From Chlorobiota bacterium (lineage in GTDB: Bacteria > Bacteroidota > Bacteroidia > Bacteroidales > JAADGE01), in contig JAUVIG010000003.1 of the NCBI GenBank assembly GCA_030592825.1, forward strand, positions 1-24,194: DNA of 24,194 nt, written 5' to 3'. Below, piece by piece: positions 17,369 through 24,194 of the stretch (position 1 is its first letter; the number at the start of each line of letters is the position of its first letter). Below the pieces are notes generated by a model that was not told where the DNA came from, did no database searches, and worked only from the letters and a program-made list of their open reading frames with translations. The position numbers and the translations under genes are program-made.

Positions 17369-17745
17369 ATAACCATAAATATTTATCGCATTAAAACCAT
17401 ATTTATCTAAAAGTATAGAACATATAAAAATTTGGTAACGTTAAAATAAGCTTACAATTTTGGAGTTCAGTTCCAAAATTGTAAATAATATGATTACTGC
17501 CTTTCAGTATAGCTGAATTAAAAAACACTTCCTATTTTAGTTCCGATTAGTGGCACATTAAACTGACTTGGTTGTAAAATATAAAACAATAAATATTTTG
17601 CTGCTTTTACTTTTATCGCCCGTAAATTATTGATATACAGGCGCAATGCTCTTGATGGCATATATCTCTAAACATAAAATATTAAACTTTGTTTCATAAT
17701 CTTATTTTCATTTTGTAATATTGTAAGAATAAATAATTTATAACT
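17369..17745. other. 377-bp non-coding gap after ligA
   Basis: No gene is visible on either strand. The gap holds a strong 13-bp hairpin (17452-17484). Two overlapping small hairpins follow that cannot form together: 17495-17509 (tactg/cagta) and 17503-17517 (ttcag/ctgaa), the latter followed after two T by a run of six A. The inverted partial repeat attagtggc lies at 17546-17554. The promoter of the downstream DUF6913 transcript should lie here; I could not find a TAnnTTTG box. Confidence 0.5.
17452..17484. repeat. Perfect 13-bp hairpin downstream of ligA
   Basis: Arms 17452-17464 (ttacaattttgga) and 17472-17484 (tccaaaattgtaa) are exactly complementary around a 7-nt loop (gttcagt). It lies 83 bases after the ligA stop. 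There is no T-run immediately after it on the plus strand, so it is not a textbook terminator. It may act as a 3'-end stability hairpin for ligA mRNA or be a small repeat element. Confidence 0.65.
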
Positions 17746-18267
17746 GTGGCTCTCAAAAATATTATTATTAAACGCAACATTAAGAAATCTGTACGAAAAG
17801 TACAATTTTTTAACTATGAAACAGCAAAATCCGTAGGTATTTTGTATTGTATTGACAGCAAAACAAATTTTGATCGAATAAAGCAATACATTTCTGACCT
17901 GTCAAACAGAAATTTAAAAGTTTATGCTCTCGGATTTGTAAAAAAACCTGAGGAAATTGGTATAACTTATTTCGGACAAGGAAATTTTAACTTTTTTTCT
18001 GAAAAGCATATTGGTAAAACAGGAAAAATAAAGGAAGTTTGTATCAGCGATTTTATAAATGCAGATATTGATTTAGTAATAAACTTTACGACTTCCAATA
18101 ATTTCTATTTGGAATATGTATTTGCATTATCGAAAGCAAAATTTAAAGTTTCAAGTATTATTGATTGCAAATATTCTGATTTAAATATTAATTACGACAG
18201 AAGCAAAGACTTAAATTATTTTATATCACAAGTTGACCACTATATGAGTACGATTAAAAAAGCTTAA
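17746..18267 (+). CDS. DUF6913-like conserved Bacteroidota protein
   Basis: This gene encodes 173 residues from a GTG start; no in-frame ATG occurs until residue 166, so GTG is the best choice. There is no signal peptide or membrane segment. The N-terminus is basic ('NIIIKRNIKKSVRK'). It is followed by alternating strand and helix segments: 'SVGILYCID', 'LKVYALGFV', 'ADIDLVINFT' and 'YVFALSKAKFKVS'. The pattern and its place close to dapA fit the small Bacteroidota family I know as DUF6913, whose function is not established. In related genomes I recall this gene adjacent to dapA; here two foreign-looking genes separate them. The family name is from memory and moderately sure. Confidence 0.68.
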   Translation: MALKNIIIKRNIKKSVRKVQFFNYETAKSVGILYCIDSKTNFDRIKQYISDLSNRNLKVYALGFVKKPEEIGITYFGQGNFNFFSEKHIGKTGKIKEVCISDFINADIDLVINFTTSNNFYLEYVFALSKAKFKVSSIIDCKYSDLNINYDRSKDLNYFISQVDHYMSTIKKA

Positions 18268-18272
18268 ACATT

Positions 18273-19361
18273 ATGATAAACAAATTAAGCATTAAAAACT
18301 TTAAATCAATTAAAGAATTAGAATTTCATCCTAAACGAATTAATGTTTTTTTAGGTGCTCCGAATGTCGGGAAATCGAATATATTGGAAGCTTTGGGATT
18401 ATTTAGTGTTCCTTATATAAATAATTCTGAAAATAAATTTGAAAATATAATTCGATTTGACAGTTTAAATAATCTATTTTATGATAATAATCCATCTAAA
18501 AAAATTGAGGTAACAACAAATATAGCATCAGCACAGTTGAGATATAGAGATAATATAGATTTTTTTGATTTATTTATAAGTAAAAATTTATTAGCCGATG
18601 AAGAGTTCGAATATAATTCTACCTATTCAAATTTCATTACAAAACTTAAAAATATATACAATAAACATCCGAGTACATTTGATTCTGATGATATTAAACT
18701 TTATTTTAATAATTTTAATATAACAGGGCAAGAATTTCAAATTGATCAAATTTCAAATTATTACAGTTCTATAAGAAAATATACATTTAATAAAAATACA
18801 ATAGGGAAACAAAGATTTCATATGTATTTGTTGCCGCCTGACGGTAATAATTTAATAACAATTATTCAAAAAAACAAGGAATTATTTGATGAGATTGCTT
18901 CTTTTTTTGAAATCTACGGTTTAGACATAATGTATGATGTTGAAAAAAATATATATGAGATAATAAAAAGAGAGGGTAATATTTTTTACAGATATCCTTA
19001 TAAACTAATGGCGGATACACTACAAAGAATCATCTTCTATTTAACCGTAGTTGAAACTAACAAAAATTCGACAATATTATTAGAAGAACCAGAGACACAT
19101 TCGTATCCGCCTTATACAAAGATGCTTGCCGAACGAATTGCAGACAACGAAACAAATCAGTTTTTCATTACAACACATAGTCCTTACTTATTACACAATA
19201 TACTTGAAAATACAAAATTTGAAGACCGAAATATCATTATCGCTTATTATGAGAATTATCAAACCAAAATAAAGATATTAAATGAAGAAGATATAACAGA
19301 AATTCAAGAAGATGACATTGAAGTATTTTTTAATTTGGAAAAATTCATCAATAATGAGTAA
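18273..19361 (+). CDS. SMC/ABC-type AAA ATPase (OLD/AAA_21-like), probable defence ATPase
   Basis: This gene encodes 362 residues. It opens 'MINKLSIKNFKSIKELEF', the usual start of RecF/OLD-like ATPases. The Walker A loop is 'GAPNVGKSN' (28-36). The Walker B with catalytic Glu is 'ILLEEPETH' (268-276), followed by the switch histidine in 'FFITTHSPYLLH'. Between them is a mostly helical insert of about 200 residues. The ABC-signature position reads 'KLMADTLQRIIFYL', without the usual S-x-G. There is no nuclease domain. The next gene overlaps by 8 bp (ATGAGTAA) and is TOPRIM-like, so together they make a split OLD-type protein. Such ATPase/TOPRIM pairs, for example OLD and PARIS AriA/AriB, are known anti-phage systems. 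The defence role here is inference; the ATPase call is firm. Confidence 0.88.
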   Translation: MINKLSIKNFKSIKELEFHPKRINVFLGAPNVGKSNILEALGLFSVPYINNSENKFENIIRFDSLNNLFYDNNPSKKIEVTTNIASAQLRYRDNIDFFDLFISKNLLADEEFEYNSTYSNFITKLKNIYNKHPSTFDSDDIKLYFNNFNITGQEFQIDQISNYYSSIRKYTFNKNTIGKQRFHMYLLPPDGNNLITIIQKNKELFDEIASFFEIYGLDIMYDVEKNIYEIIKREGNIFYRYPYKLMADTLQRIIFYLTVVETNKNSTILLEEPETHSYPPYTKMLAERIADNETNQFFITTHSPYLLHNILENTKFEDRNIIIAYYENYQTKIKILNEEDITEIQEDDIEVFFNLEKFINNE

Positions 19362-19878
19362 GAAAAACATCAAATTTCTCACAGAAGGATATGCGGATAT
19401 ATTGTTATTGGATATTTTGGAAATCCCTCTTAAATATATTCAAAGAACAGGCAGTATTTCAAAATTATCCAAATCCATGAAAAATCAATCAAAAAATTTT
19501 ATTGGACTTGTTGATGCGGACAACGGAGAAAGTTTTAAGTTTTTTGAAGAATTTAATTTTTGTATTGCTCCTGATAATATTATCTTAAAACACAAAGCAA
19601 ATACAAAACAATATGTTATTTTTTTGCTTCCGAAAGCAATTGAAAAATGGATATTAGATGCTGCAAAAAGTGTAGAAATAAAACCGGAAGATTATAAACT
19701 TTCTTCTGATATTAAGAAGTTCAAAAAGGAAACAAAAAACGAAAACATTTATAAAAATAAGAACCTCATTAAATTCATAAGAGACATAAAAAAGAAAAAA
19801 GCAGAACCTTTTGTTTTCTTACAGGAAATATTACAAAAATTATTAACAGAAAATAATTATCCATGTATAAAAAACTAA
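19354..19878 (+). CDS. Small TOPRIM-like protein, partner of the upstream ATPase
   Basis: This gene encodes 174 residues from ATG 19354. The frame extends upstream to 19312, but the ATG overlapping the ATPase stop is the natural coupled start, and 'MSKKNIKFLTEGYAD' begins exactly at the first TOPRIM strand. TOPRIM hallmarks are Glu11 ('TEG') with Asp15, and the DxD pair Asp54/Asp56 in 'FIGLVDADNG'. These are the metal-binding acids of topoisomerase-primase and OLD nuclease domains. A later 'LPKAIEKWILDAA' segment resembles the P-x-x-E-x-W motif of small TOPRIM families such as those near AAA ATPases. The rest is Lys-rich and helical. The 3' end runs 16 bp into dapA in another frame. Likely a nuclease or effector subunit; function is not shown by sequence alone. 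Confidence 0.75.
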   Translation: MSKKNIKFLTEGYADILLLDILEIPLKYIQRTGSISKLSKSMKNQSKNFIGLVDADNGESFKFFEEFNFCIAPDNIILKHKANTKQYVIFLLPKAIEKWILDAAKSVEIKPEDYKLSSDIKKFKKETKNENIYKNKNLIKFIRDIKKKKAEPFVFLQEILQKLLTENNYPCIKN

Positions 19879-20741
19879 CCGGAACCGGAGTAGCACTTGT
19901 AACTCCGTTCAGAAACGATGACAGTATTGATTTCAGTTCACTTAATAAATTAGTTGAACATGTTGTAACCGGCGGTGTAGAATTTCTGGTTGTAATGGGA
20001 ACAACCGGAGAGAATCCTGTATTATCACAACAAGAACAAAAAACCGTTTTAGATTATGTTACGGAAGTATCCGAAAAAAAACTTCCTGTTGTGTTCGGTA
20101 TAGGAGGCAATAATACACAAGCTGTTGTCAATACTATAAAAAATACCGATTTCACTAATATTGATGCAATACTTTCGGCAACACCTTATTATAATAAGCC
20201 TACTCAAAAAGGTTTATATATTCATTATAAAACAATTGCAAGTGCTTGTCCTGTTCCGATTATATTGTATAATGTACCCGGAAGAACATCAGTAAACTTA
20301 AATGCTGAAACAACATTGAAATTAGCAAATGATTTTGAAAATATTACTGCCGTTAAAGAAGCATCCGGTAACTTTGATCAGATAATGCAAATTATCAAAA
20401 ATAAACCTGATGATTTTACAGTGCTGTCCGGTGATGATACTTATACAATGCCATATATTGCAATGGGAATGGAAGGAGTTATCTCCGTTACCGCTAATGC
20501 TTATCCAAAAGAATTTTCCGATATGGTAAGGGCATCTCTGAAATATGATTTTAAAACTGCACAAGAGCTTCATTATAAACTTCTTGATTTATCAAACAGC
20601 TTATTTCTTGAAGGAAATCCGGGAGGAGTAAAAGCAGCATTAGAGATTCTGGGAATCACTTCAAAATATGTTCGTTTGCCTTTAGCATCAGTCAGTAAAG
20701 GGACTTACAAAATTATTGAAACCTTTATGAAAAATATTTAA
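19863..20741 (+). CDS. dapA: 4-hydroxy-tetrahydrodipicolinate synthase
   Basis: DapA condenses pyruvate with aspartate semialdehyde, the first committed step to diaminopimelate and lysine, so it feeds peptidoglycan synthesis. The 292 residues start 'MYKKLTGTGVALVTPF' and form a single TIM barrel. Visible active-site features are 'GTTGENPVL' (the Thr-Thr pair), 'YNVPGRTSVN' (catalytic Tyr) and 'AVKEASGN' (Schiff-base Lys). 'SGDD' and 'GVISVTAN' follow as expected. Family length is normal. The start is fixed by homology, and it places the first 16 bases inside the upstream TOPRIM gene, so dapA translation may depend on that transcript. No lysine riboswitch is present in front of it. Confidence 0.97.
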   Translation: MYKKLTGTGVALVTPFRNDDSIDFSSLNKLVEHVVTGGVEFLVVMGTTGENPVLSQQEQKTVLDYVTEVSEKKLPVVFGIGGNNTQAVVNTIKNTDFTNIDAILSATPYYNKPTQKGLYIHYKTIASACPVPIILYNVPGRTSVNLNAETTLKLANDFENITAVKEASGNFDQIMQIIKNKPDDFTVLSGDDTYTMPYIAMGMEGVISVTANAYPKEFSDMVRASLKYDFKTAQELHYKLLDLSNSLFLEGNPGGVKAALEILGITSKYVRLPLASVSKGTYKIIETFMKNI

Positions 20742-20768
20742 TTTTTTGAAATTTCTTGCATCAATAAA

Positions 20769-21800
20769 ATGAATAAAAAAGAAAACATAAAATTTTCAAT
20801 AATAATACCTGTTTATAACAGGCCACAGGAAATAAATGAATTACTTGAAAGTTTAACAAAACAGACAAATAATGATTTTGAACTTATTATTATTGAAGAT
20901 GGTTCTACCATAAAATGTGATGAGCAAGTGGTTAAATACAAACATCAATTAGATATTAAATATTACTATAAAGACAATTCAGGTCCCGGCGACAGCAGAA
21001 ATGTCGGTATGTCAAAAGCTTCCGGACAATATTTGATTTTTTTTGATTCAGATTGTATCATACCTCCGAATTATTTTGAGAACGTAGAAAATCATTTGGT
21101 TAAAGAAAGCTTAGATACATTTGGCGGACCTGACAATGCGCATTCATCTTTTACTAATATTCAAAAAGCTATTAATTATTCCATGACATCTGTTATTACA
21201 ACCGGAGGTGTGAGAGGAAAAAAGAATAAGCTTGATAATTTCCAGCCGAGAAGCTTTAATATGGGAATCAGCCGAAAAGTATTTGAAAAGATTGGCGGAT
21301 TTTCTGACATACATCCCGGAGAAGACCCGGATTTAAGTTATAGAATTATGAATGCCGGATTTAAAGTTGGTTTAATTGAAGATGCTTTTGTCTATCATAA
21401 GAGAAGAATAGATTTTTCTAAATTTGTTAAGCAAGTGTATAAATTCGGTGTGGCTAGGGCAATTCTTATTAAATGGTATCCCGATAAATTTAAAATAACC
21501 TATACTTTTCCGTCATTATTCCTTTTGTTCAGTTTATTTTTAATCGTTCTTTCTGTTACAATTTCAGTATTTTTTATTATACCGTTTTTAATAATAACTA
21601 TGGTTATTTTACTTGATTCTCTGATAAAAACAAAAAATCTGCTTATTTCTCTTCTGTCAATAATTGCCGGCTTTATTCAGTTATATAGTTATGGATACGG
21701 ATTTATTAATAGTACTGTAAAAGTCTTAATTTTTAAAAAAGACGAAAGAAAAGTATTTGATAATTTTTTTTTTAACAAAAAGATAACTACAAAATTATGA
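20769..21800 (+). CDS. Family 2 glycosyltransferase with C-terminal membrane segments
   Basis: This gene encodes 343 residues. The GT-A nucleotide-sugar domain starts at once with 'FSIIIPVYNRPQEINELLESL', then 'ELIIIEDGS'. The metal-binding 'FFDSDCIIPP' (D-x-D type) follows, and later 'GEDPDLSYRIMNAGFKV', the ED acid pair of the catalytic base. About 75 residues near the C-terminus (about 240-315) contain two to three hydrophobic helices ('LFLLFSLFLIVLSVTISVFFII...'), then a basic tail. It would sit on the inner membrane and transfer a sugar to a lipid carrier or envelope acceptor; donor and acceptor cannot be read from sequence. It starts 27 bases after dapA and overlaps the next gene by four bases (ATGA). 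Confidence 0.9.
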   Translation: MNKKENIKFSIIIPVYNRPQEINELLESLTKQTNNDFELIIIEDGSTIKCDEQVVKYKHQLDIKYYYKDNSGPGDSRNVGMSKASGQYLIFFDSDCIIPPNYFENVENHLVKESLDTFGGPDNAHSSFTNIQKAINYSMTSVITTGGVRGKKNKLDNFQPRSFNMGISRKVFEKIGGFSDIHPGEDPDLSYRIMNAGFKVGLIEDAFVYHKRRIDFSKFVKQVYKFGVARAILIKWYPDKFKITYTFPSLFLLFSLFLIVLSVTISVFFIIPFLIITMVILLDSLIKTKNLLISLLSIIAGFIQLYSYGYGFINSTVKVLIFKKDERKVFDNFFFNKKITTKL

Positions 21801-22804
21801 AAACATTTTATGAAAAAACTAAACTTATATTATCAATATTAAAGATGAGAACAATTTTTTTAAAGATTACCGGAACTCCACTTTTAATATTGTTAATGGC
21901 TGTTGTATTATTATTCTCATGTAAAAAAGTTAAAGAAATAAATCAAGATCCTGAAATTGAACCGTTGAAACATGGTTTTAAAGTTTCTGCAGCAGTAGGA
22001 TATTGTGCCTCATTAGCAAATTCGCTTTTTAGAGGTGAAAATCTACCGGATAATGTATTATTTCAATCTTCCCAAAATGATGATTATTCAGGATCAGGAA
22101 TAATGTATGTAACAATTAATGACAACTATCCTCTTCCTTTTAACAGGAATATCGGTCAGATAATTATCCCTTGCTTATGGGATGTAAATTATGATCAAAG
22201 TGAATATAGCGGAGTAATCACAACAATATTTACAGATATTAATATTTTAGAAGGAAAATACAAATTCATAGGTATTCATACTGTTCCTGTAATTGAAATT
22301 GAAGGAGAAAGAATATTAACCCTCTTTGCAGAACAAGATATAATTATTGGTGAAGGATCAGACACACTATTAAACTTAAACTTAACTAATCCGCAATTTA
22401 ATTTAGAAATGGCCAGATTAGAAACAGAACAACCCAATAATACTTTTGCTGCAGTTAAGCAAAATGTTTGGTTTATTACCATAGATCAAAATAATACTAT
22501 GTCAAACATTTATGATGACGAATTTACAGTCAACGGCGGAGGACAAATTGCAGAGGTTTCAAGTGCAAGCGGCGGTATACTGTACCATGCCATGATAAAT
22601 GCAGAATTCATCCCTAACATATGTAAACTTAACCCTATTACAGGTGTTGGTTTTATTCAAAATTTAAAAGTAGGCACTGATATAGACTTGGGAAATATTA
22701 CTCTGAATTTTCATGATAAATGTGACGGAAAAGCATATGTTGAATTTGCAACCGGAAAATACATAGGTTCAAGCCGCAGAGATGTAAACCTTAATTTTTA
22801 TTAA
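21797..22804 (+). CDS. Putative lipoprotein of unknown function
   Basis: This gene encodes 335 residues from the ATG that overlaps the glycosyltransferase stop (ATGA). An internal ATG at 21845 (Met17) would give a standard-length lipoprotein signal, 'MRTIFLKITGTPLLILLMAV...' ending in 'LLFSC'. Either start may be used, and the upstream one makes an unusually long n-region. After the lipidated Cys comes a charged linker, then an apparently beta-rich domain with 'GSGIMYVTINDNYPLPFNRN', a Gly-rich turn 'VNGGGQIAEVSSASGG' and a final 'DVNLNFY' strand. I do not recognise the family. Coupling with a glycosyltransferase suggests an envelope role, but that is inference. Confidence 0.75.
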   Translation: MKTFYEKTKLILSILKMRTIFLKITGTPLLILLMAVVLLFSCKKVKEINQDPEIEPLKHGFKVSAAVGYCASLANSLFRGENLPDNVLFQSSQNDDYSGSGIMYVTINDNYPLPFNRNIGQIIIPCLWDVNYDQSEYSGVITTIFTDINILEGKYKFIGIHTVPVIEIEGERILTLFAEQDIIIGEGSDTLLNLNLTNPQFNLEMARLETEQPNNTFAAVKQNVWFITIDQNNTMSNIYDDEFTVNGGGQIAEVSSASGGILYHAMINAEFIPNICKLNPITGVGFIQNLKVGTDIDLGNITLNFHDKCDGKAYVEFATGKYIGSSRRDVNLNFY

Positions 22805-22854
22805 TTTTTTGAAAAAGACGGCTGTGGTTTAAGTGTTCTGTGAAATATAAAATT

Positions 22855-23844
22855 ATGATATCGATTTATGAAGCAATTACCGGTAAAATCATTGATATTA
22901 ATGAACTCGAAAGTTTCAGATTAAAGAAACTTAAAGAAAGAAAACATAGGACATTAACCGCTTTTATTTCAAGTATATCTGTTGCGATAATCTCAATTGT
23001 ATTAAGCATAATTATTTATAACGGTTGGGTAATGATAACGGGAATTATTATTGCTGTTATAATATTTCTTATTGTAAGAGGCAGTCAACTTGTTAGTATT
23101 AAGAAGAATATAAAAGAAAACTTATTACAATCTTTTTTCAAGGCTGTTATTCCGGAAATGTCTTATTCAACATATGATCATGTCAGCAGAGAACAATTTG
23201 AAAAAAGTAAATTTATTTGGTCTTATACACATCACAGCGGAGAAAACCATTTTGCAGGAAAACTTAACAATATTAATATTGAATTCTCTGAATTATTACT
23301 AACTGAAACAATTGACAAAATCAGATTGCCGGTTTTCACAGGCCCTTACTTTGTAATTCAATTTCCTGACAAATTCAAAGGAAGAACGGTTGTAAAACCA
23401 TTCAGCAAAGAAACAACAGCAGACAGAAAAATAGGGAATTTCATACAAAAGATCATAAAATCCGGTGATCCGGAAATAAGCATTAATGATAAATCATTTA
23501 ATGAAGAGTTTAAAGTTTTTTCAACAAATGAAAATGAAGCTAAAAATATATTAACTAAAGAATTTAGGAGCTTTTTATTATCATACACTCTTAATTCAAA
23601 GACTGAAGCTTTTTTTAGTATTAATGAAAATAAAATTTATTTCGGCTTGAATAAATTTGAAGACCTGTTTAAGATTGAAGTTAAAAAACCGATAAATAAA
23701 AATTTGCTTGAGAAATATTATAACAATCTTAAAACACTGACAAATATTTCAGAAAAGTTATATGAATTGGTAGATTTTGCATATAAAAACCCGAAAATTC
23801 ATGATAACAGATTTTTAAATTATAATGATGAAATAAAATATTAA
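22855..23844 (+). CDS. DUF3137-like membrane protein
   Basis: This gene encodes about 329 residues from ATG 22855 ('MISIYEAITGK'). The frame also extends to a GTG at 22840, adding five residues, which I consider less likely. A charged amphipathic start is followed by two adjacent membrane helices (about 35-57 and 60-80 from the chosen start). A long soluble domain follows with 'VFTGPYFVIQFPDKFKGRTVV' and, near the middle, 'FNEEFKVFSTNENEAKNIL', the pattern of DUF3137 proteins. The function of that family is unknown. It lies 50 bases after the lipoprotein gene, in the same direction, and is the last gene before the insertion sequence. Confidence 0.78.
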   Translation: MISIYEAITGKIIDINELESFRLKKLKERKHRTLTAFISSISVAIISIVLSIIIYNGWVMITGIIIAVIIFLIVRGSQLVSIKKNIKENLLQSFFKAVIPEMSYSTYDHVSREQFEKSKFIWSYTHHSGENHFAGKLNNINIEFSELLLTETIDKIRLPVFTGPYFVIQFPDKFKGRTVVKPFSKETTADRKIGNFIQKIIKSGDPEISINDKSFNEEFKVFSTNENEAKNILTKEFRSFLLSYTLNSKTEAFFSINENKIYFGLNKFEDLFKIEVKKPINKNLLEKYYNNLKTLTNISEKLYELVDFAYKNPKIHDNRFLNYNDEIKY

Positions 23845-24065
23845 ATTATACTAAAAACTATCACACTAAAAAACTATAATACTTGCCGTTTACAGCTTTA
23901 TGAAATCTGCACTTATCAGGTGTTCAATTTAATGAAAGCCTTTTTATGAAATACACACGGAAAGGAGATACAAACATACGGCAGAAAGGGAAGTGACAAA
24001 CTATTCCCATACACGCCATACCAAAAAAAAGGCTGCCTAATAAGTGCAGCCTCTTTTTAAAACAA
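23845..24065. other. Short gap before the insertion sequence, no gene seen
   Basis: Short open frames occur but none has a plausible product. The main feature is the terminator at 24023-24058. The rest (about 23880-24020) is somewhat richer in G and C than the neighbouring gaps and has no feature I can name. Confidence 0.5.
24023..24058 (+). terminator. Bidirectional intrinsic terminator
   Basis: The 7-bp stem aggctgc (24030-24036) / gcagcct (24046-24052) closes a 9-nt loop. It is preceded by a run of eight A and followed by ctttttaaaa, so both strands have a U-rich tail. It can end the dapA-to-DUF3137 transcript and also shield against transcription coming from the insertion sequence. Confidence 0.82.
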
Positions 24066-24194
24066 TGTGTCTCGTCCTGAAATAGCGTTACACAAAAAGT
24101 AATGTTATGAAAGAACAAATTGAAAACAAGTATGTTAAACGTACGCAAAAAGATTATTCATATTCTTTTAAGTTGCAAATAGTAAAAGAAATTG
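24066..24194 (+). mobile_element. Left end of an IS3-family insertion sequence (cut by the window)
   Basis: The element appears to begin at tgtgtctcgtcctgaaat, which looks like an IS3-type terminal inverted repeat starting TG, 41 bases before the transposase ATG. The right end and target duplication lie outside the window, so the exact left boundary is an estimate. Confidence 0.68.
24107..24194 (+). CDS. IS3-family transposase OrfA, N-terminal fragment (runs off the window)
   Basis: The first 29 codons are visible and remain open at the window end. 'KYVKRTQKDYSYSFKLQIVKEI' has the opening of the helix-turn-helix OrfA of Bacteroidota IS3 elements (basic start, then 'Y...FK...V.E'). OrfA binds the terminal repeats; in this family the DDE catalytic OrfB is usually made by a frameshift downstream. 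Whether this copy is intact cannot be judged here. Confidence 0.75.
   Translation, partial: MKEQIENKYVKRTQKDYSYSFKLQIVKEI

Noticed and set aside
19742..19870. A lysine riboswitch in front of dapA
   Set aside because: The upstream sequence is coding (TOPRIM gene) up to and past the dapA start, leaving no leader for an aptamer.
18273..19878. Calling the ATPase/TOPRIM pair PARIS (ariA/ariB) or Gabija
   Set aside because: Gabija GajA has both domains in one protein and its partner is a UvrD-like helicase, absent here. AriB is longer than this TOPRIM protein as I recall. A looser 'OLD/PARIS-like' label is as far as the sequence goes.
23924..24148. A 74-codon minus-strand open frame
   Set aside because: It crosses the terminator and the presumed left end of the insertion sequence and overlaps the transposase start. 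Composition is not protein-like and nothing supports translation.

Overview
The window is AT-rich (roughly 30% GC by eye) chromosomal DNA from a member of the Bacteroidota, most likely an uncultured Bacteroidales-like lineage. The evidence is the gene content and order: DUF349-pyrG-yidC, an LptD-family gene divergent from an Amidase_3/MCE pair, a ResB/CcsA cytochrome c biogenesis pair, DUF6913 near dapA, and DUF3137. Start sites generally lack clear Shine-Dalgarno sequences, signal peptides end in 'FAQ' or 'FSQ', and lipoboxes look like 'LLSC'. I saw no rRNA, tRNA or CRISPR array.

Layout. (1) 1-1994: an integron-like stretch. Two minus-strand genes for exported proteins each start 10-19 bases after a GTTGTGC core. 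They are bounded by three quasi-palindromic attC-like sites sharing one architecture: R box, 5-nt spacer, L arm starting AATA, and the mirror of these. No integrase gene is in view. (2) 2033-7754: the minus-strand housekeeping run DUF349 protein -> CTP synthase -> YidC, closed by an intrinsic terminator next to the cassette-like region. (3) 8086-10269: plus-strand resB-like and ccsA genes. (4) 10279-15207: lptD (minus) divergent from an N-acetylmuramoyl-L-alanine amidase and an MCE/MlaD-like protein (plus), an envelope biogenesis block. (5) 15356-17368: ligA, then a 377-bp non-coding gap with a 13-bp perfect hairpin. (6) 17746-20741: a DUF6913-like gene and dapA, with an SMC/ABC-type ATPase and a small TOPRIM-like protein packed between them. 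(7) 20769-23844: family 2 glycosyltransferase, orphan lipoprotein and DUF3137 membrane protein. (8) 24066-24194: the left end of an IS3-family insertion sequence running off the window.

Two parts are accessory in character. The first is the cassette-like region downstream of yidC. The second is the ATPase/TOPRIM pair, built like a split OLD-family or PARIS-like anti-phage module: the two genes overlap by 8 bp, start 5 bp after DUF6913 and run 16 bp into dapA. The rest is ordinary core metabolism and envelope assembly.
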